Source: Rhabdaerophilum calidifontis
GTDB lineage: Bacteria > Pseudomonadota > Alphaproteobacteria > Rhizobiales > Beijerinckiaceae
Length of the DNA stretch: 64,000 bases
Direction: 5' to 3'
Assembly: GCF_008641065.1 (NCBI RefSeq)
Contig: NZ_VTRS01000009.1
Span: 12,501-76,500, forward strand
Below the pieces are notes generated by a model. The model had not been told where the DNA came from. It did not search any database and saw only the letters and a list, made by a program, of their open reading frames with translations. Below are positions 46,941-55,448 of the stretch, piece by piece (position 1 is the stretch's first letter; each line of letters starts with the position of its first letter). The translations under genes and the position numbers were made by a program.

Positions 46941-48287
46941 CTACTGTCGATAACGCGCGACGTCTTGAACAACGTTGTCGACGAGCTGTCTCGGCAGTTC
47001 CGCAAAATCAAATTGGGCGAACACCGGGCGCAATAGCGAAAAGACCATTTCCTCTGTGTTCAATGCAATCTCGCCAACACGCCCTGAAATTTGCGAAGAA
47101 ATCGAGTCTTCATGCGCCATGCCACCGCGATGCAACATGTAGCGCAATCGATGCTGTGTCAGCCTCCTACCATTGGTTCCGAAGTATGTGACGCGCATCT
47201 GGAAGGCGGCATCTCCGGATGCATAAGTTAAACCGAGCCACTCGATTAATTTTAACATTTCGGTCATGCGGTAGATCGGCAGTTCCCAATCAAACCCCGG
47301 CCGATGAGGGCGAGGCGCTAGATTGGCGCCATAATCGGGATCGTCCTCCTGCATCGCCCTAACTAGATATCCGTCGCCATGCACTGACAGACGCCAGAAA
47401 TCGGAGTGAGACGGGTCGCGGTCACGTCCTTCTTCACCAACTAGCCATGCCTGTATCACGTCTCCCAATGGGCGAGGCGCCATCCCATCTCGATGCAAGG
47501 ACACGAAGGGCGCCCAACCGCTGTGCCGAGGGCGGTTGTGGTCAAGGTTCCTATTTAGTTCAGCGATATCAGGTTCTTGAAACGGCCTGATCGAAAATGC
47601 CACCTCGTAGTTGCCTTGTTCGAGACGCAGTGGATGCCCTTCTGGCAGAGCTGTAAGAACGTCGGCCCGCGCTGCACGAGACGCGCTAATCCAATCTTCG
47701 AACGCCTGTTCTTGTGCTGCCGGAGTGAACTCTTGCTCCGGATTTAGAACATTCCTGATTGCGTTGATGAGTTGATCTTGGCGCGCGTGCACCAATCGCT
47801 CCAAGAGGCGCTCCCAGTCGTCTTGTGTCCTGCAGGGCTCACTGTTTCCGCCCGGGCGCCTGACATAAACGGTCCCATTGGTAAGCGTTCGGTTGTCGGG
47901 GCTTTGCCGCGATGCGAACAGCGGAACTCTGCCAGCGGCCGGAACGGATATCACGGGATGGCCGACCTGGCCGTTGGTCTGACGATAGGTTTCGACAGCG
48001 CATTGAATAGCTGGGGTGCAATATCGATGAACGATCGCGGCGATAGCATCCTGCGAAAATGCCGTTTCTTCGTTTTCCTCAGGCTCGATGGGCTGGTGTC
48101 CTTGCCCCTCATCATCTGTGAAGCCAATGAATATATGGCCACCACCTGAGTTTGCGAGAGCGATTATCTCCTTAGCAAGCCGCGCCTTTTCGTCGTTTTC
48201 AACCACGCCGCCAAGCCAGTTCTTTACCTCCACGAACTCTGACTCCCGCAGTTGGTCAATGAGTTGTTGGACTCTTTCATCTGGCAT
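46941..48287 (-). CDS. AlbA_2 / Schlafen-type ATP-binding domain protein
   Basis: 448 residues. N-terminal AlbA_2 (Schlafen-like) domain: ESEFVEVKNWLGG with the conserved acidic pair, AKEIIALANSGGGHIFIGFTDD, and a later YVRRPGGNSEP strand. The rest (about 150-448) matches no domain I know. Base composition is clearly lower in GC than the flanking phage genes, and the gene breaks the usual recombinase-repressor spacing, so it looks like acquired cargo. Related N-terminal domains occur in anti-phage and RNA-targeting proteins. No ribosome-binding site is evident. Confidence 0.75.
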   Translation of the reverse strand: MPDERVQQLIDQLRESEFVEVKNWLGGVVENDEKARLAKEIIALANSGGGHIFIGFTDDEGQGHQPIEPEENEETAFSQDAIAAIVHRYCTPAIQCAVETYRQTNGQVGHPVISVPAAGRVPLFASRQSPDNRTLTNGTVYVRRPGGNSEPCRTQDDWERLLERLVHARQDQLINAIRNVLNPEQEFTPAAQEQAFEDWISASRAARADVLTALPEGHPLRLEQGNYEVAFSIRPFQEPDIAELNRNLDHNRPRHSGWAPFVSLHRDGMAPRPLGDVIQAWLVGEEGRDRDPSHSDFWRLSVHGDGYLVRAMQEDDPDYGANLAPRPHRPGFDWELPIYRMTEMLKLIEWLGLTYASGDAAFQMRVTYFGTNGRRLTQHRLRYMLHRGGMAHEDSISSQISGRVGEIALNTEEMVFSLLRPVFAQFDFAELPRQLVDNVVQDVARYRQ

Positions 48288-48322
48288 TGGGGGAACTCGA
48301 TTTCCTGACAACCAAACGCAGT

Positions 48323-49054
48323 CTAAGTCCTTATTGCGCGACGCACCATCCCATCCGTCTCCAGCCGCAGCGCTGCTCGCCAGAGCGGCGTCTTCATAAA
48401 CACCGCTTCTTCGAAGCGATAGCTGGCTGTTCCACGCCCCTGCTGCAGCAGCCCCGCCCAACACAGCGGGCGCAGCACCTGGATGTAGAGTTGCCCCATC
48501 ACCTCGTCATACCGCGGGATCGGACCCGTCTCGGGCTCGCCGAAGAGCACGCGGCGGAGGTGGGCTCCGGTGGCGCCGTCTTCTGTCTCGACGTTCAGCA
48601 CGTTCAGGAACACGTCCCAGTTGCCGAGTATCGGTGCGTCCTCGAAGCGGGACATGCTGGCGTGGTTGATGCGGAACAGGAAGAACGGGACAACCGTGCC
48701 GAAGATCCGGCCGGGATAGCCAACGAGCGCCTGGCCGGCTTTGGTCAGGCGGAACTCGCCCTTGTAGTGCCGCCCGAGCTTCATTGCGATCATCAGGTCG
48801 TGCAGCACCATGAGTGGGGCGAAGTCGGGTTCGTTCAGCACCTTGTTGACGGCGAAGAGGTCCGCCTCGGTGTGGCCGGGCCAGTCGAACGCGGCCGCGG
48901 CCCAGTGCACGAACACCCGCCTGAACCCTTTGGACGGCGTCAGGGGAATGCCGCCGTGTTCGCCGATCCAGGCGAAGGTCTTCTCGACCCCGCGCACCAT
49001 GGGCGAGAACGCCAGCGCCGGATCGGCATCGTCGACCTCGCGGAACGCAATCAC
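48323..49054 (-). CDS. Hypothetical protein next to repressor
   Basis: 243 residues, soluble, no known domain. Probably two winged-helix-like units: MKLGRHYKGEFRLTKAGQAL reads like a wing, as does LQQGRGTASYRFEEAVFMKT. It is one base away from the S24 repressor gene on the same strand, so it is likely co-expressed with it from the lysogeny promoter. Confidence 0.65.
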   Translation of the reverse strand: MIAFREVDDADPALAFSPMVRGVEKTFAWIGEHGGIPLTPSKGFRRVFVHWAAAAFDWPGHTEADLFAVNKVLNEPDFAPLMVLHDLMIAMKLGRHYKGEFRLTKAGQALVGYPGRIFGTVVPFFLFRINHASMSRFEDAPILGNWDVFLNVLNVETEDGATGAHLRRVLFGEPETGPIPRYDEVMGQLYIQVLRPLCWAGLLQQGRGTASYRFEEAVFMKTPLWRAALRLETDGMVRRAIRT

Positions 49055-49055
49055 C

Positions 49056-49733
49056 TCAGATCTCCCGCGCGAACCAACGGATGCGGCCGACGATGTGGAT
49101 CTCGTCGGCCGTTCTTTCGTATTCGGGGTAGTGCTTGTTGTCGGAAATGACGCGCACCGCGGGAGGGTCGCTGTTCGGGATGTGTTCGAGCCGCTTGGCC
49201 ACCAGCCCCATCCCGTCGTCCAGCACGAAGATGCCGGGCGGGTTTGGGGCGCGGCGGGTCATGTCGACCAGCACCGCGTCGCCGCTCACGAGCGTCGGCG
49301 CCATGCTGTCGCCCTCGACGTGCATGATGCGCAGCTGCGACGGACTGGCCTTAAGTTTGTGGCGGATCCACGATTGGCGGAAGTGGTATGTACGGCCGGG
49401 CGTATCGCCATCTTCGGTTACCACCGCGCCGCCGCCCATCGCGGGGCGCGGGGTGGCGTGCGCGATGGCCACGAAGGCGTCGTCGGGATTGTCCACGAAG
49501 GGGGGCGTACCCTCGACCTCGCCGATGCCGTGGATCAGCCAGTCGCGGTCCACCTTCAGCACGCGGGCGACCTCGGCCAGCCGGTCGATGCCGGGGCGCG
49601 CGGAGCGGCCGCGCAGGATGTCGTAGACGAAGGAGCGGTGCACGCCTGCCATCTCGGCGACATGGGCGGGACTGATGCCAAGCTGGTTGGCGCGGGCCCG
49701 CAGGCGGTCGGCCAGGGTGTGCTGCTCGGTCAT
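49056..49733 (-). CDS. S24-family CI-like repressor
   Basis: 225 residues. N-terminal HTH (ISPAHVAEMAGVHRSFVYDIL) and C-terminal LexA/CI-type S24 peptidase domain with catalytic Ser in HVEGDSMAPTLVSGD and Lys in LVAKRLEHI. SOS-triggered self-cleavage and lysogeny control are family properties. Start ATG 49733 fits domain boundaries; the earlier in-frame start at 49898 would lie in the opposing gene. Divergent from the early operon. Confidence 0.92.
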   Translation of the reverse strand: MTEQHTLADRLRARANQLGISPAHVAEMAGVHRSFVYDILRGRSARPGIDRLAEVARVLKVDRDWLIHGIGEVEGTPPFVDNPDDAFVAIAHATPRPAMGGGAVVTEDGDTPGRTYHFRQSWIRHKLKASPSQLRIMHVEGDSMAPTLVSGDAVLVDMTRRAPNPPGIFVLDDGMGLVAKRLEHIPNSDPPAVRVISDNKHYPEYERTADEIHIVGRIRWFAREI

Positions 49734-49842
49734 GTTTTCCCCAAGGGTATGTGGATGAAATAGGATAAAACAGGATTGATGCGGACCCGTCAAGCGATTA
49801 GAACAAAACCTAAACAATCGCACATGGGAATCGGGGGTCCGG
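49734..49842. promoter_or_regulatory. Divergent repressor/early promoter region with nested operator dyad
   Basis: 109 AT-rich bases between the repressor and the first rightward gene. A nested dyad GCGATTAG-N8-CTAA-N2-AATCGC spans 49794-49821: outer arms GCGATT/AATCGC, inner arms TTAG/CTAA. A second block has AGGAT at 49763-49767 and 49772-49776 as a short direct repeat. Likely repressor operators; exact promoter boxes are not certain. Confidence 0.6.
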
Positions 49843-50526
49843 ATGGAGATCGAGAAGTCGTATTTCACCCTGCCGGAGATCCTCGAGCGCTGGTCCATGT
49901 CCGAGGCGGACCTCGTCTACCTCGCCGAGAACGACCAGCTGCGGCTGTCGATCCGGGTGTTCAACCTCGCGGTCGAACTCGGCGACTACGAGGAGACACC
50001 GGAGGGGGAGCGATTCTCCGTGCCCTTCGAGCGGGGCCTGTTCAACGGGCTTCTGGATCTCCACGCCCATGACGTCTTCCAGCTGTTCCGGCATGGCGAG
50101 GTGAAGCTCAGCCGCTTCCGCTCGCACAAGGCCGACTATGCCTGCCTGACCGGGGAGCGAGAGCTCATCACCGTGCGGCAGCGCGATCTTTTCCTCAGGC
50201 GGGACGAGCGTGACCGCTTCGAGGCCGAGACGAGATTTGCCGGAGCGGCTGCCGGACCACGACCCGGCGCGTTCCATGCCTCAGCCGACTACCAGGATGT
50301 CCGCTGCAACGGTCAGCACTTCCGGCTGGGTGCGATCCAGGCACAGGTCGTGCGCGCGCTGCACGAGGCTGCCGGGCGCGGCGAGCCTTGGCAGAGCGGG
50401 AAGGCGATCCTCGCCGCCGCGGGCTCGCGCAGCCTCAAGATGTCCGATGTATTCAAGTCGAAGAAGAACTGGCGCCTCCTGATCGAGTCGGATGGCCGCG
50501 GCGCCTATCGCCTGCTCGGGCTCTGA
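49843..50526 (+). CDS. Hypothetical early phage protein
   Basis: 227 residues, no named family. The N terminus FTLPEILERWSMSEADLVYLAEN resembles a MerR/HTH fold, and the C-terminal third reads like a second winged HTH ending NWRLLIESDGRGAYRLL. First rightward gene after the operator, with GGGGGT upstream, so it is probably the first early product and possibly a regulator. Confidence 0.65.
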   Translation: MEIEKSYFTLPEILERWSMSEADLVYLAENDQLRLSIRVFNLAVELGDYEETPEGERFSVPFERGLFNGLLDLHAHDVFQLFRHGEVKLSRFRSHKADYACLTGERELITVRQRDLFLRRDERDRFEAETRFAGAAAGPRPGAFHASADYQDVRCNGQHFRLGAIQAQVVRALHEAAGRGEPWQSGKAILAAAGSRSLKMSDVFKSKKNWRLLIESDGRGAYRLLGL

Positions 50527-50738
50527 TCTCGCGCCATCCCTCCCGTCCGCGCGCCCTCTCGATCCCTGCGGTGGGATGTGCCGGGGGATGAGAGGGGGAT
50601 GGCGATCCCCCACAGAGCCGTTCTCCCTTGGATTGCAAGGCTCCTGACGATCCCCCTCCGCATCCCACTCCAATCCTGACGACATCCCCTCGCGGGATTT
50701 CGCATCGTGCTCCCGACAAACGACACCGGGAGACGACG
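50527..50738 (+). other. Gene-free leader with repeated GGGGAT/ATCCCC blocks
   Basis: 212 bases without a gene. A perfect hairpin GGGGGAT-GGCG-ATCCCCC lies at 50594-50611. Further G-rich blocks (near 50581-50590) and complementary ATCCCC-type blocks (near 50651-50657 and 50685-50690) could pair alternatively. It may be a structured leader or attenuator before the HTH gene at 50739. Confidence 0.45.
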
Positions 50739-50945
50739 ATGCAGCAGAAAACCTGCCTCACACAGAAGGAACTGGCGCGGCGCTGGACGATCTCGCACCG
50801 CACGCTCGAGCGCTGGCGATGGGCCGGAGAAGGCCCCGCCTACATGAAACTCGGCGGCCGGGTGGTCTACCGGCTCGAGGACATCCTGGCCTTCGAGAAG
50901 GACCAGCTCACGCACACCGCCGACAGCGTTCGGGGGGCGGCATGA
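50739..50945 (+). CDS. Excisionase-like HTH protein
   Basis: 68 residues of the HTH_17/MerR-like excisionase type: LTQKELARRWTISHRTLERW, then GPAYMKLGGRVVYRLEDILAFE. GGGAG is placed well before the ATG. The stop overlaps the next start (ATGA). It may direct excision with the serine recombinase or regulate early genes. Confidence 0.82.
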   Translation: MQQKTCLTQKELARRWTISHRTLERWRWAGEGPAYMKLGGRVVYRLEDILAFEKDQLTHTADSVRGAA

Positions 50946-51307
50946 TGGAGCGCCGTTCCGCCATCCACGGCAGCCGGGTCGTGTCGATCTTCGGCGCCGC
51001 CGGTCCTGCGCTCGACGAGGTGGGGCTGTCCGCCTGGATCGCGCAGGCCGCCCCGGGCGAGGCGCTGGTCTATCACCGCGGGTTCCTCGCCGTCGACGCC
51101 ACCGGGGCCGTCTCGAACCTCACGCCTGAGCGCCAGCGCACCCTGCGAGGTGTCGCGGCCGCCGCCTTGCGCGCCGCCGAGCAGCGGCTCGTCCACCTCG
51201 TGCAGGCCCGGCTCGGCCCCGACCACTTCGCCTACATCGCCGTCGCCCGTCCGAAGCCCGGACCTGCCGGCGCCGCCCTCTCGATGCGCCTCCTCGAGGC
51301 CGCCTGA
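50942..51307 (+). CDS. Hypothetical early phage protein
   Basis: 121 residues, no recognised domain. The chain alternates helix and strand: AWIAQAAPGEALVYHRGFLA and, after a helix (RGVAAAALRAAEQRLVHLVQ), FAYIAVARP. Coupled to the HTH gene through ATGA. Unknown function. Confidence 0.65.
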   Translation: MMERRSAIHGSRVVSIFGAAGPALDEVGLSAWIAQAAPGEALVYHRGFLAVDATGAVSNLTPERQRTLRGVAAAALRAAEQRLVHLVQARLGPDHFAYIAVARPKPGPAGAALSMRLLEAA

Positions 51308-51332
51308 CCCAATCCCCATTACGGAGGCCCCC

Positions 51333-51821
51333 ATGCCATTCCCGCAGAACACCCCCAGTATCGACGAGTTGATCAACCTGCCCACGGGCGAGATCGCCCA
51401 GCTTCCGGTCGAGCTTCTGGCCGCCATGCAGCGCGAGATCGACGCCGCCGCGAAGCAGATGAAGGCCGTCACCGCGCGCTTCTCTACCGCACTCGAGGTC
51501 CGTTACGCCACCCGCGCCGCCGAGGCCCGCCGCGCCTGTGGCAAGGACACCGGCACCGTTCGCCTTGCCGATGGCGATTTCACCGTGGTCGCCGATCTTC
51601 CCAAGCGCGTCGAATGGGACCAGGCCCGGCTTGCCGCCATGGTCGAGCGGATCCGCGCCGCGGGCGACGACCCGTCCGAATACGTCGAGATCAGCTTCAC
51701 GGTGCCCGAGCGCGCCTATGCCGCCTGGCCCGAGGCGATCCGCCAGGGCTTCGAGCCCGCCCGCACGGTGAAGACCGGCGCGCTGAAGATCGCGATCCTG
51801 CCGCAGGAGGACCGCGCGTGA
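51333..51821 (+). CDS. Hypothetical early phage protein
   Basis: 162 residues. Helical N-terminal part (LLAAMQREIDAAAKQMKAVT) and a beta-rich centre (TVRLADGDFTVVADLPKRVEW). Similar small proteins stand before Sak4-like ATPase genes in this phage type, and it is coupled to that gene by a four-base overlap. ACGGAGG is placed upstream. Function unknown. Confidence 0.65.
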   Translation: MPFPQNTPSIDELINLPTGEIAQLPVELLAAMQREIDAAAKQMKAVTARFSTALEVRYATRAAEARRACGKDTGTVRLADGDFTVVADLPKRVEWDQARLAAMVERIRAAGDDPSEYVEISFTVPERAYAAWPEAIRQGFEPARTVKTGALKIAILPQEDRA

Positions 51822-52708
51822 GCCTCCCCATCATCACCGCCGATCAGCGGCTGGCCGAGACGCGGGGCGTCAAGGGCGTGATCTTCGGTCCGTCCGGGAT
51901 CGGCAAGACCAGCCTGCTCTGGACGCTCGAAGCCTCGACCACGCTGTTCTTCGATCTCGAGGCGGGTGACCTCGCCATCGAGGGGCTGCACATCGACGTG
52001 GTCCGGCCTCGCACCTGGAAGGAGTGTCGGGACTTCGCGGTCTTCATCGGCGGCCCGAACCCGGCGCTCCGGTCCGACCAGCCCTACAGCCAGGCGCATT
52101 TCGACGAGGTGTGCGGCCGGTTCGGAGATCCGCGCGTCCTCGCCAAATACGAAACCGTCTTCATCGACTCGATCACCGTGGCCGGGCGGCTCTGCTTCCA
52201 GTGGTGCCGCGGTCAGCCGGAGGCGCATTCGGAGAAGACCGGCAAGCCGGACGTGCGCGGCGCCTACGGGCTGCACGGGCGCGAGATGATCGGCTGGCTG
52301 ACCCACCTCCAGCATACGCGCGGCAAGAATGTCTGGTTCGTCGGGATCCTCGACGAGAAGCTCGACGACTTCAATCGCAAGGTCTTCGTCCCGCAGATCG
52401 ACGGCTCGAAGACCGGGCTCGAGCTGCCCGGCATCGTCGATCAGGTCATCACCATGGCCAGCCTTCCGGACGAGCTGAACCGGCCTCAGCGCGCTTTCGT
52501 CTGCCAGACGCTGAACCCGTGGGGCTATCCGGCCAAGGACCGCTCCGGCCGCCTCGACCTGGTCGAAGAGCCCCATCTCGGCCGGCTGATGGAGAAGATC
52601 CGCGGCCCGCTGATCCCTGCGGAACGGCGGCTGACCTATTCGCCGCCGCAGCTGCCCCCGCCGCCAGGTCCGACGGCGACCGACACCCATTCCTATCCCA
52701 CCAACTGA
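51818..52708 (+). CDS. AAA_24 / Sak4-like phage ATPase
   Basis: 296 residues, RecA-like fold: Walker A GPSGIGKTS (24-32), Walker B YETVFIDSI, then QHTRGKNVWFVGILDE as the sensor strand. AAA_24 proteins include the Sak4 single-strand annealing or recombination factors of phages. The next gene encodes a probable ssDNA-binding partner and a Cas4-like nuclease lies downstream, which supports a recombination role. GTG start, coupled to the gene before. The tail is proline-rich. Confidence 0.82.
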   Translation: MSLPIITADQRLAETRGVKGVIFGPSGIGKTSLLWTLEASTTLFFDLEAGDLAIEGLHIDVVRPRTWKECRDFAVFIGGPNPALRSDQPYSQAHFDEVCGRFGDPRVLAKYETVFIDSITVAGRLCFQWCRGQPEAHSEKTGKPDVRGAYGLHGREMIGWLTHLQHTRGKNVWFVGILDEKLDDFNRKVFVPQIDGSKTGLELPGIVDQVITMASLPDELNRPQRAFVCQTLNPWGYPAKDRSGRLDLVEEPHLGRLMEKIRGPLIPAERRLTYSPPQLPPPPGPTATDTHSYPTN

Positions 52709-52721
52709 AAGGACCCGAGCC

Positions 52722-53327
52722 ATGTCCGGTCTCTGGAACGACTTCAACGATGCGCAGTCCAACACGAACCTCATCCCCAAGGGGACGCTTGCCAAGGTGC
52801 GGCTGACCTTGCGCCCGGGCGGTTTCGACGACCCGTCGCAGGGCTGGACCGGGGGCTATGCCACCCGCGGCTCGACCGGGGCTGTCTACCTCAACGGCGA
52901 GTTCACGGTGACCGAGGGCCAATACGCCAGGCGCAAGATCTTCACGCTGATCGGGCTCTACAGCCCCAAGGGTCCGGATTGGGCCAACATGGGCCGCAGC
53001 CTCGTGCGCGGGATGCTGAACTCGGCGCGCGGGATCTCGGACAAGGACCAGTCCCCGCAGGCGCAGGCGGCGCGGCGGATCGGCGGTTTCGCCGATCTCG
53101 ACGGGATCGAGTTCATCGCCCGGATCGATGTCGGCACCGACGCGATGGGCGAGGAGAAGAACGAGATCCGCGCCGCGGTCACGCCCGACCATCGCGACTA
53201 TGCGCAGGTCATGGGGCTCGCTGCACAGCACGGCTACCAGCCGCCCGCGCAGACGGTGCCCCAGCAGGCGCCGGTCCAGCAGCCCGCGGCATCGCCGGTG
53301 CCTGGCCGCCCCGCCTGGGCGCAGTGA
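52722..53327 (+). CDS. Probable phage ssDNA-binding protein
   Basis: 201 residues. Beta-rich core (AKVRLTLRPGGFDD, TGAVYLNGEFTVTEGQYARR, FIARIDVGTDAMGEEKNEI) and a disordered Gln/Pro tail (QTVPQQAPVQQPAAS), like SSB-type proteins, although the usual acidic tip is missing (ends AWAQ). It follows the Sak4-like ATPase by 13 bases. The SSB assignment rests on context and composition, not on a clear OB-fold motif. Confidence 0.6.
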   Translation: MSGLWNDFNDAQSNTNLIPKGTLAKVRLTLRPGGFDDPSQGWTGGYATRGSTGAVYLNGEFTVTEGQYARRKIFTLIGLYSPKGPDWANMGRSLVRGMLNSARGISDKDQSPQAQAARRIGGFADLDGIEFIARIDVGTDAMGEEKNEIRAAVTPDHRDYAQVMGLAAQHGYQPPAQTVPQQAPVQQPAASPVPGRPAWAQ

Positions 53328-53334
53328 GGGCGCG

Positions 53335-55023
53335 ATGCTCCTCCGTCCCCGCCAGAAACTCTTCGTGGAGCGCAGCCTCGCTGCGCTCTCGACCCGCGGC
53401 AACACGCTGGGCGTGGCGCCGACCGGCGCGGGCAAGACGATCATGCTCTCGGCCGTCACCGGCAACATGACCGGGGACGGCGCCAGGGCGTGCGTGCTTG
53501 CCCATCGCGACGAGTTGACCAGCCAGAACCGGGCGAAGTTCGCCCGGGTCAATCCCGGCACGGACACATCCGTCGTCGACGCCACGACCAAGTCCTGGGA
53601 GGGCCAGGTGACCTTCGCCATGGCGCCGACGCTCGCGCGGGCCGCCAATCTCGCGGCCATGCCGAAGCTCGACCTGCTGGTGATCGACGAGGCGCATCAC
53701 GCGGTGGCCGAGAGCTACCGCCGCATTATCGACCGGGTGCGCGACGCCAATCCGGAGGCTCGGATCTTCGGGGTCACGGCGACGCCGAACCGGGGCGACA
53801 AGAAAGGCCTGCGCGAGGTCTTCGACAATGTCGCCGACCAGGTGCGGCTGGGCGAGTTGATCGCCTCTGGCCACCTCGTCCCGCCCCGGACCTTCGTCAT
53901 CGACGTCGGCGTGCAGGACGAGCTGCGTTCGGTGCGCAAGACCATGTCGGACTACGACATGACCGAGGTGGCGGAGATCATGGACCGCGCGCCGGTCACC
54001 GACGAGGTGATCCGGCACTGGCAGGAAAAGGCGGGTGATCGCCAGACCGTCGTCTTCTGCTCTACCGTCGCCCATGCCGAGCATGTGACGGACGCCTTCC
54101 GCGAGGCGAGCGTTCCGGCGGCGCTCATCACCGGCACGCTCGAGGCGGGCGCGCGCAAGGGGATCCTCGACGCCTATGCCGCCGGTCGCCTCCGCGTCAT
54201 CGTCAACGTCGCGGTGCTGACCGAGGGCTGGGACCATCCCCCCACCTCCTGCGTCGTGCTGCTTCGACCCAGCTCCTACAAATCGACCATGATCCAGATG
54301 GTCGGGCGAGGTCTGCGCACCGTCGATCCAGCCGAGCATCCCGGCATCGTCAAGACCGACTGCATCGTGCTGGATTTCGGGACGTCGAGCCTGACCCACG
54401 GCACGCTGGAGCAGGACGTCGATCTCGACGGCCACACGCCCTCGGGCGAGGCGCCGACAAAGACCTGTCCGGCCTGCGCGGCCGACATTCCGCTTGGCTC
54501 CCGCGAATGCCCGCTCTGCGGCGAGCTGCTGGTCGAGCCCGAGGACGAGGCGCACAGCCAGGAGGCCGGGACCGGCAGCCTGTCCGGGTTCGTCATGTCC
54601 GAGATCGACCTGCTGAAACGGTCGAGCTTTGCCTGGGAGGATCTGTTCGGCGACGACGCCGCGCTGATGGCCAGCGGCTTCAATGCCTGGGGCGGCGTGT
54701 TCTTCCTCGAAGGCCGATGGCATGCCGTGGGCGGGGCGAAGGGACAGGCGACCTGCCTTCTTGGGGTCGGCGATCGCACCGTCTGCCTCGCGCGGGCCGA
54801 CGACTGGCTGAACGCCCACGAGAGCGACGAGAGCGCCTTCAAGTCGAAGCGCTGGTTGACCCAGCCGCCGACCGAGAAACAGCTGCAATACCTCTCGCCC
54901 GAACAGCAGCAGGATTACGGGCTCACCCGCTACCGCGCCTCGGCGCTGATCACCTTCCAGTTCAACCGCCGCGACATCCGGCGTCTCGTCATGTCGGCCG
55001 CGCCCGAGCGGAGGGCGGCGTGA
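53335..55023 (+). CDS. DEAD/DEAH-box helicase of phage type
   Basis: 562 residues, superfamily 2. Motif I PTGAGKT (29-35), II VIDEAHH, III VTATPNR, a C-terminal helicase half with VVFCSTVAHAEHV, VNVAVLTEGWDHP and motif VI QMVGRGLRT. Next comes a zinc pair CPACAADIP and CPLCGELL. A tail of about 130 residues follows the zinc site (WEDLFGDDAALMASGFNAWG). Start ATG 53335. Probably acts in phage replication or recombination. Confidence 0.9.
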   Translation: MLLRPRQKLFVERSLAALSTRGNTLGVAPTGAGKTIMLSAVTGNMTGDGARACVLAHRDELTSQNRAKFARVNPGTDTSVVDATTKSWEGQVTFAMAPTLARAANLAAMPKLDLLVIDEAHHAVAESYRRIIDRVRDANPEARIFGVTATPNRGDKKGLREVFDNVADQVRLGELIASGHLVPPRTFVIDVGVQDELRSVRKTMSDYDMTEVAEIMDRAPVTDEVIRHWQEKAGDRQTVVFCSTVAHAEHVTDAFREASVPAALITGTLEAGARKGILDAYAAGRLRVIVNVAVLTEGWDHPPTSCVVLLRPSSYKSTMIQMVGRGLRTVDPAEHPGIVKTDCIVLDFGTSSLTHGTLEQDVDLDGHTPSGEAPTKTCPACAADIPLGSRECPLCGELLVEPEDEAHSQEAGTGSLSGFVMSEIDLLKRSSFAWEDLFGDDAALMASGFNAWGGVFFLEGRWHAVGGAKGQATCLLGVGDRTVCLARADDWLNAHESDESAFKSKRWLTQPPTEKQLQYLSPEQQQDYGLTRYRASALITFQFNRRDIRRLVMSAAPERRAA

Positions 55024-55448
55024 GCCATGTCGCGCAAGTCCCATCCCCGCCCGCAGAGGCTCCGGATCGACCGGGCCGTGATCGCTTCTGGCATCCGCGC
55101 CCGGTGCTCTGCGCCGTCTGCACCGCGCGCACCCGCGGCTTCGGCTGGTTCGAACCCCACCGATCACGTCCAACCCGCACCCGCCGCTGGTTCTGCTCCA
55201 TGGGCTGCCAGTCGGCCTTCACCCGCAAAGCGAAGAAAGGATTGAGCATGGTCGATTTCACCGAAGAGGAAACCCAGGCGCTTCCCGCCGTCATGCGCGC
55301 GCTCGCCCCAGAGATGGAGCGCATCGGCTGGGAAAGGCCGCTGGGCCAGCTGACCCAAAACGACATGCACCGGCTGATCGTCGTGACCGTCGAGGCGTTC
55401 CGCGCCGAGATGGCCGAGATCGCCGCAGAGTCGGAGATCCCGTTCTGA
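55020..55448 (+). CDS. Zinc-ribbon phage protein
   Basis: 142 residues. A CxxC pair CAVC near residue 31 and CSMGC near 60 frame a zinc ribbon (GFGWFEP, RRWFCSMGCQSAF), followed by a helical C-terminal part beginning MVDFTEEETQALPAVMRAL. Start GTG 55020 overlaps the helicase stop; the stop overlaps the nuclease start. I read this frame, not the overlapping low-complexity one, because of the cysteines. Unknown function (possibly DUF6511 type). Confidence 0.75.
   Translation: MSHVAQVPSPPAEAPDRPGRDRFWHPRPVLCAVCTARTRGFGWFEPHRSRPTRTRRWFCSMGCQSAFTRKAKKGLSMVDFTEEETQALPAVMRALAPEMERIGWERPLGQLTQNDMHRLIVVTVEAFRAEMAEIAAESEIPF

Noticed and set aside
55027-55245. 72-codon frame overlapping the zinc-ribbon gene
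   Set aside because: Ser/Pro/Ala-rich filler. The other frame has paired zinc cysteines and couples to both neighbours.
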